64,000 bases of DNA from Prinsepia uniflora (lineage: Eukaryota; Streptophyta; Magnoliopsida; Rosales; Rosaceae): the NCBI GenBank assembly GCA_032719365.1, contig CM064862.1:59425840-59489839 (forward strand). Reading direction: 5' to 3'. A program made the position numbers and the translations under genes. Positions 35,292 to 47,529 of the stretch are shown piece after piece. Every line of letters starts with the position of its first letter. Positions within the stretch are counted from its first letter, which is position 1. The notes below the pieces were generated by a model that saw nothing but the letters and a program-made list of their open reading frames with translations, was not told the origin of the DNA and made no database searches.

Positions 35292-35714
35292 TGTTGATGC
35301 ACAAAATGGATTAACTTAGTCCGTGAAGACCGCACACATCCAAAAGACACGAGATGTACGTGGTTCACCCAAATCGGGCTACGTCCACGGCGTTGCTCTA
35401 TTCTCATTAATGATATAAGTGTTTGTACATGATATAAGAGGCCTTGAGCCTTAGAGAAAGAATAAGAATATAGAGAGAAGGAAGAGTTTATCTCTAGAGA
35501 GAGAGTGGGATCCCCCAAATGAGGGAGGGAGCTCCCTATTTATAGGAAATGTCTAGGTCTAGGTGATGAGTCTAGTAATGGGCTTTAAGCGTGGGCTTTG
35601 TTGATGGGCCTAGTCCAGGTGGCCTTCTATGTTGTGATGGGCCATGATGGTGGGCCGAGCTTGGTTCGAGTGATCTTTCGAGTCTTAATCGGGTCGGTCG
35701 ATATGGTATCAACA
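35292..35714 (-). repeat. 5' LTR of the minus-strand non-autonomous element
   Basis: 423 bases with the same ends as 32599-33021; TATA box rc at 35536-35545; followed by target duplication AATAG. The complete element is 32599-35714 with a 2.27-kb interior that has no coding capacity. It would need proteins from another element to move. Confidence 0.93.
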
Positions 35715-35719
35715 AATAG

Positions 35720-37289
35720 GATTGATATTAAAAAAAAAACAAAATTGCATAACAATTCAAAACCTAGCAAAATAATATCAGCACGTCTACACTCAAATAA
35801 ACCTGTATTCATATGAAAACAGCGAAAATCAACGGTATAATTAACCTTCAACATTCCCCAGCACAAATTTTCAGTCTATTTCAGGTAAAAAACAGCATGA
35901 AAAGCAAATTAAGATAAATGACATTATGGCAAAAGCTACACAACACAACAATTAAAGAAACGAAAGTTATTTTTATTCTGCATTTCATCTACAAATCCAC
36001 ACAACATACCTACACACTAATAAGAACACGGCCTCTTGATTGATTTTTGTAAATAAAATGACAATAATAAAATTCTCCTTTTCAACGTTGCCAGTACAAA
36101 TTTTTAGTCCATTTGAGCTCCAAAACAGCATAAAAGGAAAATTAAAATAAATGACATTATAACAAAAGCTATAATGGAACCCCTGCGTATGAGATAATAA
36201 AAATCTCCTTTCATTACCATATCGGAAAATCTAATGGAAAGAAATTACCAAAGGACCAAGTAGAGAAAGAAATCAAAATGCAAAGCAGGAAAATAGCGAG
36301 CAAAGATTTTCGGATGTGGGCACATTAGTATGAAAATGAAGATGACTCGAATGTAAAAAGAGGATGATTCAATCTGACTACCATACCCATCTACTTTAAA
36401 TTTTAAATCCAATCCAAAAAGAAGCCAAAAGAAAGCTGAATAAAAACAAACCATGGAAATTTACCTCGAAACAATTTTGTATGAAGATTACTCGTGTTAT
36501 AATGATACTCATCTGCAAGTTTTGAATTTGAATGAACAGAGAAAATAAAATGAATATCGCTAACACTTTTTCATATTAGATACAAATCAAACACCAACGA
36601 ACTCATTATCCAATCTAACAAATTATGAACCACCCAAATATCGAAAGTGGAAAGGAGGTCAATTGTTTGAAATCAAGCTAGCTTTCATAAGAAGGGTTTC
36701 AAAAAATTTCCACATGCCGACATACATAATCTGTAAATAGTACGTAAACGATATGAAAACAACGCAGAAGAATACCTCAAATCATAGACGTGGAAGACCA
36801 ATGAAATTTATGTTCACAGAATTGCTGCATAAATAATAGAGAAATCAATGCCAACAAAGTAACATCCAAAACAATGAACCCATCAGACCTATATACATAT
36901 ATATATATATATATGTGTGTGTGAAGGGAATTGTTTTTTAAAGAGAAAAGAGAAGGCTTGTCGAATGATCAAAACAAAAAGCCAAATCTCCATGCATTAA
37001 GCCTAATGTTGATAATAGGAAAGCTTCCGAAAGAATTGGAGTAATAAAAACATCCTAGAATTAGCATTAACTGAATGAACAAACGACCTAGATCTCGTAT
37101 TCATAACCAATAAAAAGAAAACTTTACCTCAATATGGGACTGTTGAATTCGTACTTACAGTAGTAGCTGGAATCAAGGAACCAGATGAAGGAACAGTAGC
37201 TGGTTTTTCATCGATTCGGGAAGGTAATCTTTGGTTCTTAATTCTTCGTTATGAAGTTGTAAGAAGATTAATGAGACCTAGACGAAGCT
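35720..37289. other. AT-rich DNA with a duplicated block
   Basis: A block of about 85 bases (CAGCAC/TACAAATTTT ... AATGACATTAT) occurs at about 35858-35942 and 36086-36172. A TATTTTTATTCTGCATTTCA block at 35967 repeats 32229. A (TA)n(TG)n microsatellite lies at 36893-36920. No gene seen. Confidence 0.55.
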
Positions 37290-37840
37290 GTAGAACCTGG
37301 TAGGATTGGAAATAGTTTGAAAATGAAGGAAAACCGTAACCGCCGGTTTAGTTGGACCGGGCCGGTCTGGACCGGTTTGAACCGGTCTAACTGAAGGTAG
37401 GAGACGATGAACAGTAAGGCACGTGGCTCCCACGCGCAGCCCTTTTGGGCGGCGCGTGGGACCCCTTTTGGGGAAGGTTCCAACATGACTTTTAAAGTAT
37501 TCGATGTAACAAACATTTTGACACTAGTTTCAAGTCGATTGGACATCATCTCGATATGATTCCGGATGTCCGAAGGTTTTAAACCTCGGTTAAAAATAGT
37601 TAAAAATTCGGGAAAATTACGGGGCTCTAGTATGACCCTTGTGAAGTAGTTTAGTAACCTTATTATGGAATTTGGACAGGTTCGGGAAAGCCGGTGATAG
37701 TGGATTAGCCGGGAAAGCATAAGTGCGCGCGTATCGAGGCAGCGACGAAATAGTCTGTGAGTGGACTTTGTTTTCTAACTCTTGATGCATGCATATATGT
37801 TTTTATATGTTTTCTATACATGATTCTATGATCTTCACTA
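37290..37840 (+). repeat. Family B LTR fragment
   Basis: Matches the 50200-50650 part of family B: CGCG block (CACGCGCAGCCC at 37431), CAACATGACTTTTA, ATTCGGGAAAATTACGGG (37608) and the donor block CTGTGAGTGGAC (37755-37766). It is cut on both sides; no hairpin repeats or right end remain. Confidence 0.8.
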
Positions 37841-37894
37841 ATCCGTCATTAACCATTAATCTAATCCTGGTTTCCAGGATGGGTCGTTACACAT
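37841..37894 (-). repeat. Start of a chromovirus LTR, minus strand
   Basis: The minus strand reads TGTAACGACCCATCC from 37894, the typical LTR start, then GACGGATTAGTGA as at 11034. It abuts the plus-strand LTR fragment, giving an inverted LTR junction. Confidence 0.6.
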
Positions 37895-39068
37895 GGCACT
37901 CCCTAATAGGTGCCATGGGTCACCACCTGACACGTGCCACGTGTCACCACCTGACCTATGCCATGTGTTACTTGCTGACATCATCATGACGTCACCTCTA
38001 ATGACCTCTGATAAGATGCCACGTTCCATGTCACCTCTGATGTCACTTGCTACCCTGACAACCTCTAACAAGATGCCAAGTGGCTCTAATCTGCCACAAA
38101 CATATGGCCTGACGTGATCATGTCCCCCACTGATTTCATCATCGTTAACCTCTCGCAAGTTGACCCGTGAGTTTCCAACAAGTCGTTTGACCCGAATCGT
38201 GACCTGGCTCCCAAATCTTCGTTTTACGTCCAACCTTCACCATTTTCCCATGATTCTACTCATATTCTAGCTAGTAACAACCCTATTAGCTCAAAAGTTG
38301 GAAAACTCACCTCATTTCTCCTGGACAAGCTCGAATCCTCACTGGCCCATGTTCAAGCTTCCATCTAGACTAGTCCACGCATCCAATCTCTGTAATTATT
38401 GGCTTTACGCATTTGCATGAACTTGAAGAACATGATGAAGGCTTCAGTTCACAATTCCAATGCCCAGAATAAAAAATCCATATTCAAAATTCTTGGGTTT
38501 ACCTGGGTTCCTTTTTCTAGGTTCCAAGCCTGTGCCTCCAAGGCTCCATTGCTTTCCTCATTCTATCTCTATGCCTCTCAATCTCTCTCACTCCCTCAGA
38601 AATGCAGCAAAGGATGAGAAGATGATGGAATGGTGAGGGGTGGGGTTTCAAGTGTGTATGTTTTAAACGAAACAGAGAGAGATGTAGTTGCATGTATGTA
38701 TGGATATGGACCAATAGGGTGAGTGACACTTGTCACTCATCCTATGGTCTAGACTTAGATATTTTGGGCCCCATTAATTAACAACAAAAAATTAACTTCC
38801 TTGAAATATGTGCATCATAAAATCCATTAAAGTAGTCTTAGACCTGTAAAATAACTATTCAATGTCCAAATTTGATGTGTTGCCTATCTACATAATCACA
38901 ATTCCGCGATATACGTAACGAACCTCGGTAAATATGCAAATAACCTCCCGGGTCAAAATTCAACTTTTTTCCCCTTCAGGAGTAAATATCGTCATTTCAC
39001 CACAACTAATCTCGAATAACCTTGATTAAATCTCGATAATCACAAAATTTTGGGTCGACTCATTACAA
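37895..39068 (-). repeat. 3' LTR (U3 part) of a decayed minus-strand chromovirus
   Basis: The minus strand starts TGTAATGAGTCGACCC at 39068, preceded by TAGAT as in other elements. It contains GAGAGAGAT-rich stretches (38560-38680) and ends in a G-box array (37900-38060). The right boundary near the inverted junction is uncertain. Confidence 0.6.
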
Positions 39069-42000
39069 TCTAACATCCTTATAAAACTTTCATTCGCGAA
39101 ATTCACTATAAACATTTCAACCTCGAAACTCACACAGACCCCTGAACAAAACTGTGGAAATCCAATACTGCTTCTGACGCGAGGCTCCCATGTGCACACC
39201 CATGTTAAAAAAACCATCCACAGTACACACAAGGGAATAAACATCAATCGACGTCAATTACAATCTAACAGCCAATGCCGAGTCCCAGATTATCCATTCT
39301 TACGGACAGTACTTGACAAATGAGTGATTAAACTGCAACTAGAACTCAAACTTAACTCTCTTACCTATCTCGAGGCGTTAATACTCGTCGACCCCACTTG
39401 CCACCCATGCAGGTGCAATTCAGAACCCAATCTGACATCTCTGCTCCCATTGAGCAGTCACCAAGACCATTTCCACCAGAATATCTCAACCGTGGATGAC
39501 ACCAACGACGAACCATCATGACCAGCTGGTAACCCATCGACTCCACTGTCTTCATCTGATTTCCTACCAAAAACTCGGACTCGCACCAAAGTCCTCCTTT
39601 GGTACCTCGACAAGCCTAGAGACCAACTTTATGATCCTGACTCCTCTCGAGTCCCTATCTAGCATCTCACTCATCCAAAGGTGTGTCCTGACCACATCAG
39701 AATACTTGCTTTAGTCGGGAAAACATCAAATCAATATATCCAGGGTTCCTCTTACCAACAAACCATGGCCACGATATCCAAGCTCGTATAATCACCAATC
39801 CCTCCAAGGTATCTCTCCTCTAGAGCACAATATTTAGCATCCGGTCCAAGAATCTCAATGAAAGGTCAACCTCGGATCCAATCTGATTACCATAATGCGT
39901 TCATCTCGAATACAATCCGACTATCGTACCACATCAATCTTGGATCCAATCTGACCATTATATGGGTACCAGTCCATCATGGCCCAACACTGGGACCCTG
40001 TCTATTCGATTCCAGATCTGGAAAAATTTCATACTAATACTCAAAATCCTCTCCGAGTTGAGACATGTTCGACACGTACTCACCGAGAACTTCAGAGACA
40101 AACCAACCAATTCTCTAACTAAACTAAGCTCCTGTGGTTAACCTCCAAGGCCAACCAACCACATCTACCAAGACATGCCATCTCTGAGTGACAAGCCTAT
40201 CGGTCACCTAATTCAACTTCCATCATGATAATGCAAAGAGTCGAATCCTAAATCTTGTGTTGTAATTACCCCGGTCAAGAAATATAAGTCCCTCGTAAAA
40301 ACTGCTAATAAGGACTCCATGGTCCATTACCACCAACACAAATCCATCTGTCTAGGGTTCCAACATCAAAGGTAGTTGAACGGTGTGAATAAGAGGTAAT
40401 GAGTCTACAAATGTTTCTACTCAAGGCATTGATCACATGCATTCACATTTTTGAATGATACTGAGTAGTACCATCATAATCTTTAACAAATCTAGCCAAC
40501 TCCTATTCCTTGAGTTCCCACTCCCTTGGAGTAAGTCGATACATGAGGCTCTGGTGATCTATAAAGATCCTGCATATCTCCCCAGGAGATAGTGAGTCCA
40601 ACTCTTTTGTGCTTGCGCCACCGAGGCGAGCTCCTAGTCATGGGTAGGGTAGTTCATCTCAAGCTATCTCAAATATCTAGATGCATAAGAAAATAGCCTT
40701 CGCGTGTAGTATAAGTACACATCCCAAACCTTTGTAAAGATGCATCATTGTAAATTCCAAAACCCCCACTATCGTATGTGAGAGTCAAAATCGGTACAAT
40801 AGTCAATCATTTCTTCAATTCCTAAAAACTTTGTTCACACAAATTATCATCTCAAACCAAACGGATTCCCTTCTGAGTCGATTACATCAACGGGCTGCAA
40901 TCCTAGAGGGATTCGCCCACCAAATACCGATAATACTCAACCAGTCCGAGAGACTCCATCTCTCGGGTACCGTGGTTGGTTGGTTCCAATCCGAAACTAC
41001 CTCGGTCCTCCGAGTATCTACACTAATCTCTCAACAATAATATTATGGCCAAGAAACCAACACTGGTCCACCAAAACTAATACTCACTCAACTAGGCATG
41101 TAGCTGCAACTCCGAATGAGCTGAGGGTTTCTTTCACTAAGAACATGATAAAAGTCCATCTTGAGGAAAGTTTAAGTTGATGACATTAAAGTTCATCTGA
41201 CGCAAGTTGTGAATGAAAACCAAGCTACACCCTTCAACAACATGCAACACCAAGTATCCTTTACTCCTTAACTCAGTCAAACTTGGCCCACAACTTGAGT
41301 GTTTAGACCCTTAAATGAACTTTGAAATCGAGAAAAGTTGCAAACTTGTTGCAAGCATACCCAGAAGTCCTTGCAAAGAAGCAGAAAAAAGGAGAAGTCT
41401 TCTTCACCAACCAATAATATCTGTTGATATCTACTGTAGGGACCCACTTTATTTCCACAATCGTAGCACTCCTCAACAAGCTTGTATACCCAAGAAACCT
41501 GGAAATGACGAACAAATGAAGAAAGTTCACAAAAAAACTTCCATGCTAAGGATTACTTGTTTCACACTATTGATTTGTCAGCTGCCGAGAGTTGATGCAA
41601 AATCTCAGGGTACAATCCACCTCTCGCACAAATAACACTGGGGCTCCCCAAGGTGACCTAATCGTACAAATGAACCCCTAAATCCACTGTATTGTGCAGT
41701 GGAACCCTCAAAACTGTCGGTACCATCTGACACGGTGGTTGCAAAATAGGTGGAGTACTGGGAAAAAAAAGTTACATCGTAGTTGCACCTCACTTTGAGG
41801 TTGCAACTCTGTAAATCATCTGAAAATGCATCTGAAAATTCGCCACAGAAACATATATATTTTTCAAGCTCACTAAGCTAACCACGGACATCATAACGTG
41901 TGTCAAATATCTATGACATCCACTCCATAATAACTTTCCAGCTTCCAAGCCGTTACTCCCGAAAGAAGTATCCTCTGGTCCCCACAAAAGACAAACCATG

Positions 42001-43638
42001 GCAAGTCAGGACTACCAAAAACAATGGTTCCTCAAAACACTCGAAAGAGGCATGATGGTAGTCCACCAATCCATCATTAAAAATTACGTCGAAGTCACAA
42101 ATTTTTAGGGATTCCAATCCATTTTACAGTAAAAACCTTTCTATCCAAATCAAACAAATCTCGGTTCATCGAACTAGTAACTAACATAGGGATGGTCGAA
42201 GTACTAATACTCGTGTCCGAACCCAGTGGGATCAACTCCTGGTCAACAAAGAGTGTAAATCCTTAGGAAACAAAAGAGTGTGTGGCTCTCGAATCCATCA
42301 ACACTCGTTCATCCCGAACAAAGCTAGATAAAGTACATGTCTCCATTCCAAGCATAACACATGCCTCAAGAAATAAAATTGAACTGGTATGATGACTGAA
42401 TCTCAACCAACTCCCTTGAGACCCTCTCTGTCCCGCTTGTTGACCAATGCGACTTGCACGACTTGCACTCGAAGAATCGAAACTACAAGCGCCCCTCTTC
42501 AAAGCTCCCTGGATAAATGAATTCTATTGATGCCCTCGGTGTTGTCCAAAACCACTCGGTGGCTACTTTGATTTCGACTGGTTCAACTCCACCCGAGAGG
42601 CCATATCCGACAAAATTGAGAGTGTGGTGAATCCTCAATCTTGTACAATCACTCGGATCTCATTCTGAAGACCCGATATGAAGCGACGATCCTCAACGCC
42701 TCAGTCGCCACCGCACCTTGTGTGAATCGGCCAAGTCTAGAAATTTTTGTTCATACAGAGCCATAATCATATCCCCCTGCTCTAAACACAGAGACTCCAC
42801 CTTCTCAGCATCTTGATAAGACTGGGGGCGAAAGTGATAAAAGAAACGTTCCCAGAACATTTCCCAAGTCTTGATAGTCTCACCAAACCCGTAGATAGAT
42901 GATACATCGCGTACCAAAATTAGGAACCTAAAATGCGGGATTACAATATTTACCCTCATAGGTACCCCTGGGCCCTGCTTTTCTTGCTATTGGGCTATTG
43001 GTTGGGAGTGGTAATTGTGTGTACATTTTAGAAGTGCTGAAATAAACAGTAGGCCTAGGCCACTTAGAACCCAATTTGGAAGCCAAACCCATTACGCTAG
43101 TAGAACCTTTAGTGGCCCTAGTAATTTTCTTCGTTAATTGAAGCTCAACCCATTATTTTAGAGATTAAGGTTTAGTTGGGAATAGTGGCTAGTTAAGACC
43201 ACGTTCTGCTGGCCTAAATAACCTTTTTTAGATAACACATTTTTGTTTGTTGACAACTAGCCCAAGAACCCAAGACCCATTGACTAGCCTGTTGCCCCTC
43301 GTCTTTTGTAGAACACTTAAGAGAGAGTTCGAAGTCTCTCAATGAAACCCAAGATAAACTGACATGCATGCCTGTCACCAAACCCATGACCCCGTGAGAT
43401 CTGAATACTAATTGTCGTTCATTCTCGGAGAAGAACAAGAGATGATGACCACTGTTCTCCACCCTCACCACCAACCTAACCATCATCCTCCCTTGTGTTA
43501 ACCGTTGCCCACAAAAATGATACAACCATGAATGGTGAACTACTAGACCTGTTACCAGAAATTCAGACCCAGATGACACCATGGCATCGTCTCGACGCCC
43601 TTTGATCACTTAGCCTGTTTCAGAGGCTCTGAAACCAC
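39069..43638 (-). pseudogene. Decayed chromovirus internal domain (gag-pol), minus strand
   Basis: About 4.57 kb, nearly the same as the 4574-bp interior of element 1. In minus direction: primer site; gag fragment 42959-42693 (WERFFYHFRPQSYQDAEKVE, LYEQKF); protease at 42502-42263 ending DSRATHSFVS, with the catalytic-loop Gly changed to Arg. RT tail follows near 41160-40980 (SVGFL and DWNQPTTV readable). RNase H lies at 40660-40500 (MNYPTHD, stop, ELASVAQAQKSWTHYLLG). Many stops and frameshifts; integrase is not readable. An old, dead copy. Confidence 0.8.
43626..43637 (-). other. Primer binding site of the decayed minus-strand element
   Basis: The minus strand reads TGGTTTCAGAGC, one base from the Met-tRNA primer site. 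An LTR-like end (TGTGACCC on the plus strand) begins at 43639. Confidence 0.65.
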
Positions 43639-45930
43639 TGTGACCCGAGACGGTGAGCTCGCTTGAACTAGGTAAGGTTTCACGAAATCAACTTTATAAT
43701 CCTCATTATCTCTACAGTTGAATGCTAATGAGTGGTTTGCATGTCGTTTTCTATGGCGGTGCTGCGGAGGTGACGACAGAGGGTCGCCGAAAACTGGTGG
43801 TTTGTAAGAATAGCGAGCAAGACTAATCATTTTCCATCCTTGTGTTCAATTAGGCTCTGTGAATTCGTTGGTCTAAGCGGTAAGGCATACAACTCAGCGA
43901 GGATGAGAACAATCCCCAGCTCGGATAGGCTTTGATCCATGGCGACCCAATTAGGACCCGAGACACTAACTAGGTAAACTTGGATTATGAATTTGAATTT
44001 ATCCTAGTTGAAACACTTTCTGAGCTATTTATTTATGTCATCTTTTGTGAGGAGAGTCGACAGAGAACATCGACAAGCAGCTGCAGGTAAACCGCCATCT
44101 TTCCCAGTGAAATGGTGATCGGAGTAGGTAGATTTCACAACTTCTAAATAAATTTTCATAATCCTCTTACTAAGTAGACTTTGATTGATAAATTGCATGT
44201 TGGTTTGGGCTGGGAATTCGAAGGTTTTAGGCTTTATCGAAATTTGGGAATTTTCGACAAAAATCCCAGATTCCGACCACTGTGTATGGCAACGCTGTGT
44301 GGTGGTTTGACCGCCGTCTATTGTGGAGCTTCAGCGATGACTGGTCAATGGTCAACGCCATTTGTCAAACATAAGTTAATGTTAGGGTCAACGTCAAAGT
44401 TAACGGTCAATAGATGGAATCTTCCACAGTTAACGCGTGTGTGACGCGCATGGGGGTGCGTCAAAGTCAAAGTTAACGCGTGTGTGACGCACGTGGGGGT
44501 GCCTGGTTATGCATGGTCAGTGCGTGTGACCTCCTACCGGCGTGTGGGGGTGCGTGGGAGCGTTTTTCGACCCTCAACAGGGGTGTGGTGGCTCGTGGGG
44601 CCCTTTTCCTGCCAACGACAACGTGTAGGTGTTTCATGCCCTTTCCATAGAGTTGAGTTTCTACTCCCAGCAGCATATAGGCGCTATTTTCCAGGTCCCA
44701 GCAACGTGTGGGTGTTGTTTCCAGGGGTATTGATGGTTTAGAAGGTGTCTATGTGTTAAGAAATTATAGACTTCGTTTAGGCCACCCTTGGGTAATTTGA
44801 CTTGTATTTCAGGCTTGTTATTAATTACAACCATTATAGGTGATTTGTCGAGTAATCTGACTCCTCGACTGGTATGAGTGGACCCTCTTTCCCAAAACTG
44901 ATTTTATATTATTTATACTCGCACATTTTACGATCTTTACATACTTGATACTTGTTGAGTATGCATATCATGTTATCTTTTGATTGTGATATATATAATT
45001 GTGATGTATGATTGACTATGATTATAGGGTCATGCTGATATACTATTATACGATATGGTGAGTATGCATAGTTGTACGTATTGAGTCACATATTGTATTG
45101 CATATGAGTACCTGAGGCATTGATGAGATTGAGATATTTAGAATCCACCTAGGAGTCACTAGTATCCTCTACCCGTATGTATGGACACAACCCAACCTCC
45201 ACGTGATTGATCACTCGCGCCACTCGTAATACTAGTTAAAAGTGCGCTAGCTTGTACTCGAGCTCTAGGGGACATGAGGTGACAGTACAAGGCACCCAGC
45301 TTTCAAGTGGTCATGGTACCGAGCAAGGATACTCAGTGTATGTTCCGAGTATGAGACTAAAGGTGACTCGTGAGCATTGATGATGCAATTTGATATTGTG
45401 ACATACTTATGGTTCTGCATGGCTCATTTTGTGCATAACAATTAATTTATGGTTTATTAAATGATATTATATTTCTCGTATTATGTGCAAGTATGTTATA
45501 ACTGTTTTGGGTTATATACTAAAACGAGGGGTTAAATGTTATTAATTAGAAATGGTTTTACTCTGAAATACAACTGGGTTCACACACCTTTGTGCTTTAA
45601 ACCCCTCAGGTTTTGGTGGCGTGCACGTACTTCGAGGAGTTTGAAGGTTGCTTTGACACTCACTTCCGGACGTGAAGCGAAAATAATGGTTCAATCGGGT
45701 ATTGGCCGGTAAGGTTTGTGTATGATCATCAACTTGAATTCATTCATGCTTTACGTTTCCGCTGAAGGGTGAAATGTGATCGGTTTTCACCGGTTAAGTT
45801 TCGTCTAGCTCTCCAAAATGCGTCCTTTTAATTTAAAATGGCTTCGTCATCTGGACATCATCGCCCAGATGTCGGCCAGCACACCTCGACCTACATGCCT
45901 TAAACATACTTTCTGGATCGGGGTGTGTCA
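43639..45930 (+). repeat. Family C LTR region, plus strand (left limit uncertain)
   Basis: Ends GGGGTGTGTCA at 45930, followed by TGGTATCAGAGC at 45934. Shows GTGTGACGCGCATGGGGG repeats (44402-44500), donor-like GTATGAGTGGAC (44872), a GTACTCGAG-rich middle and acceptor CCCCTCAG (45602-45609). The first few hundred bases overlap the presumed end of the minus-strand LTR, and AGGTAA-bearing blocks (43667, 43967, 44089) look like diverged duplications. The true left end is not visible. Confidence 0.65.
43868..43940 (+). repeat. Possible tRNA-derived SINE head
   Basis: TGGTCTAAGCGG (43871) fits a pol III A box and GGCTTTGATCC (43928) resembles a B box about 55 bases further on. No cloverleaf, tail or target duplication was verified. 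Confidence 0.2.
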
Positions 45931-45933
45931 ATT

Positions 45934-46119
45934 TGGTATCAGAGCATGATTTTAGGATATGTCATTAGTTTTTGGATGTTTGATGATCGTACGACTCGAT
46001 ACCCAGTGTCAGAGCCGCTCCTCGAGTAGTTAGTTCCGCCTTTTAAACGCTAGTTCTTATTGGTTTATTGTCTGATCGCGCGTTCCCTTGAGTAGATCAG
46101 AGTTCATCTTAACTCTTGT
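45934..46119 (+). other. Primer site and leader of the family C element, truncated
   Basis: TGGTATCAGAGC followed by about 175 bases of leader-like DNA. It is cut off at 46120 by a minus-strand LTR before any gag appears. Confidence 0.75.
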
Positions 46120-47148
46120 TGACAGGACCCCTCCCGGGTAACCGGAGAGACCCTGCTCTTAACTGAAGGATAAGTACTTAACAACAAATAAAACATCAAA
46201 GGCATAAAAATTAAGTACTTCCGTCAAACAAGGGATATCATACGGTTTACAGAGCATAAGTATATTTAAATATACTACACAAAAGGAAGTCTAGTCCTAC
46301 CCTAGAATATAGAGTGCGCTGAGTTCTTTTATTTATTTATATGCCTCTGGTTCTAAATTCGAACCCCGTTCTCCAGTCACAACAAGTATGTTATCGCTGC
46401 TCAACCGCGATTTGGTTGCTCCTCCCCAGCTTCTGAAGCTGTATTATCTGGCCTTCGAGAATTCCTCCAAAAATTCCACTTCAGTTTCTAGGCGAGTTCC
46501 TTGTCTAACCCTTCCTTCCAACCCCTGTGCAGCTTCGTACGAGCTCAAGGAATGTTCCCAACACCTCAGCTCTAAGTTCCTCTCAAGACAGTCCCTAGTG
46601 CAACAACCTCTCCAAATTTCCACAATTTTCTCTTTCAGTTTTTTCTTCTCTCACAATCATACACTCATTTTCTATTTCTTCTCATCTCTGCCTTCTCTTT
46701 CTCTTCTTTCTTTCTTCCTCTCTTCTCTTTGTTCGCTCTGTATTCTTCCCCATTCACTTCTCTCGATCAATCACTATGAATGACAACCACACACACAAAA
46801 CCCCATGGGTAAGGCGGTTGCACTTTCCCCTATGAGATTGGGGACACATGACGGCTTCCAATTGTTGCCCTTGAACATTCCATAATGTAAAACACCATTT
46901 TTCCCTTGGGGTGTCAAACGACCAAAATACCCTCACCACATTTTGGTTGTGACACTGACTCCCGAGGTCCAATCAGCATAAACGAACCACCTAAGGAATC
47001 CACATTTTGAATCCTACGTAACCACGATCACGAAAAGTCTAAAAGACAACTAGATTGAAAAGTCAACAAAGCTACTACTAAGGGTAAAATCATCCATGTT
47101 GATTAAAATATTGTTTACGTATAGCACTCGATGTTCCAGGGCATTACA
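46120..47148 (-). repeat. 3' LTR of a minus-strand chromovirus, 1029 bp, family D
   Basis: Minus strand: starts TGTAATGCCC at 47148 after AAGGGGGGTAGAT and ends GGGTCCTGTCA at 46120. It keeps the GGTTGAG and ACTTGTTGTGA blocks that precede the donor in family A, and GAGGCATA and TATGCTCTGTAAACC blocks that follow the acceptor. It lacks the whole intervening segment with donor, hairpins and acceptor; the junction is at 46374/46375. Lengths differ accordingly (1.0 against 2.6-2.9 kb). Confidence 0.85.
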
Positions 47149-47520
47149 ATCTACCCCCCTTAAAGAAAATTTTGTCCCCAAAATTTATTCAAACAAGTGA
47201 GGGTACTATTCACGCATTTGTGCCTCATTCTCTCATGTAGCTTCTTCAACGTTCTGATTTCTCCATAACACTTTAACCAAGGGAATAGTTTTGTGGCGGA
47301 GTACCTTATCCTTCCGATCCAGAATTTGTATCAGCTGCTCTTCAAAACTCAAGTCTTCTCTAAGTTCAATTGGTTGTTGCCTTACGACATGGGAAGCATC
47401 AAGCATATACTTCATGAGCATAGAAACATGAAGGGCATGATTGGATGTGCTAATTAAATCTCTCCCAAAATTCGTAGAAGGACACATCTTTAGCTTGTCG
47501 TGAGTCCATGATCTCACTTT
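47149..47520 (-). pseudogene. C-terminal end of chromovirus pol
   Basis: The minus-strand frame 47517-47233 reads HALHVSMLMKYMLDASHV, ELREDLSFEEQ, ILDRKDKVLRHKTIPLVKVL and VEEAT. It is colinear with the last 100 residues of Pol at 2346-5768. A polypurine tract separates it from the LTR. Upstream pol is missing beyond about 47520. Confidence 0.88.
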
Positions 47521-47529
47521 TTAGTTTGT

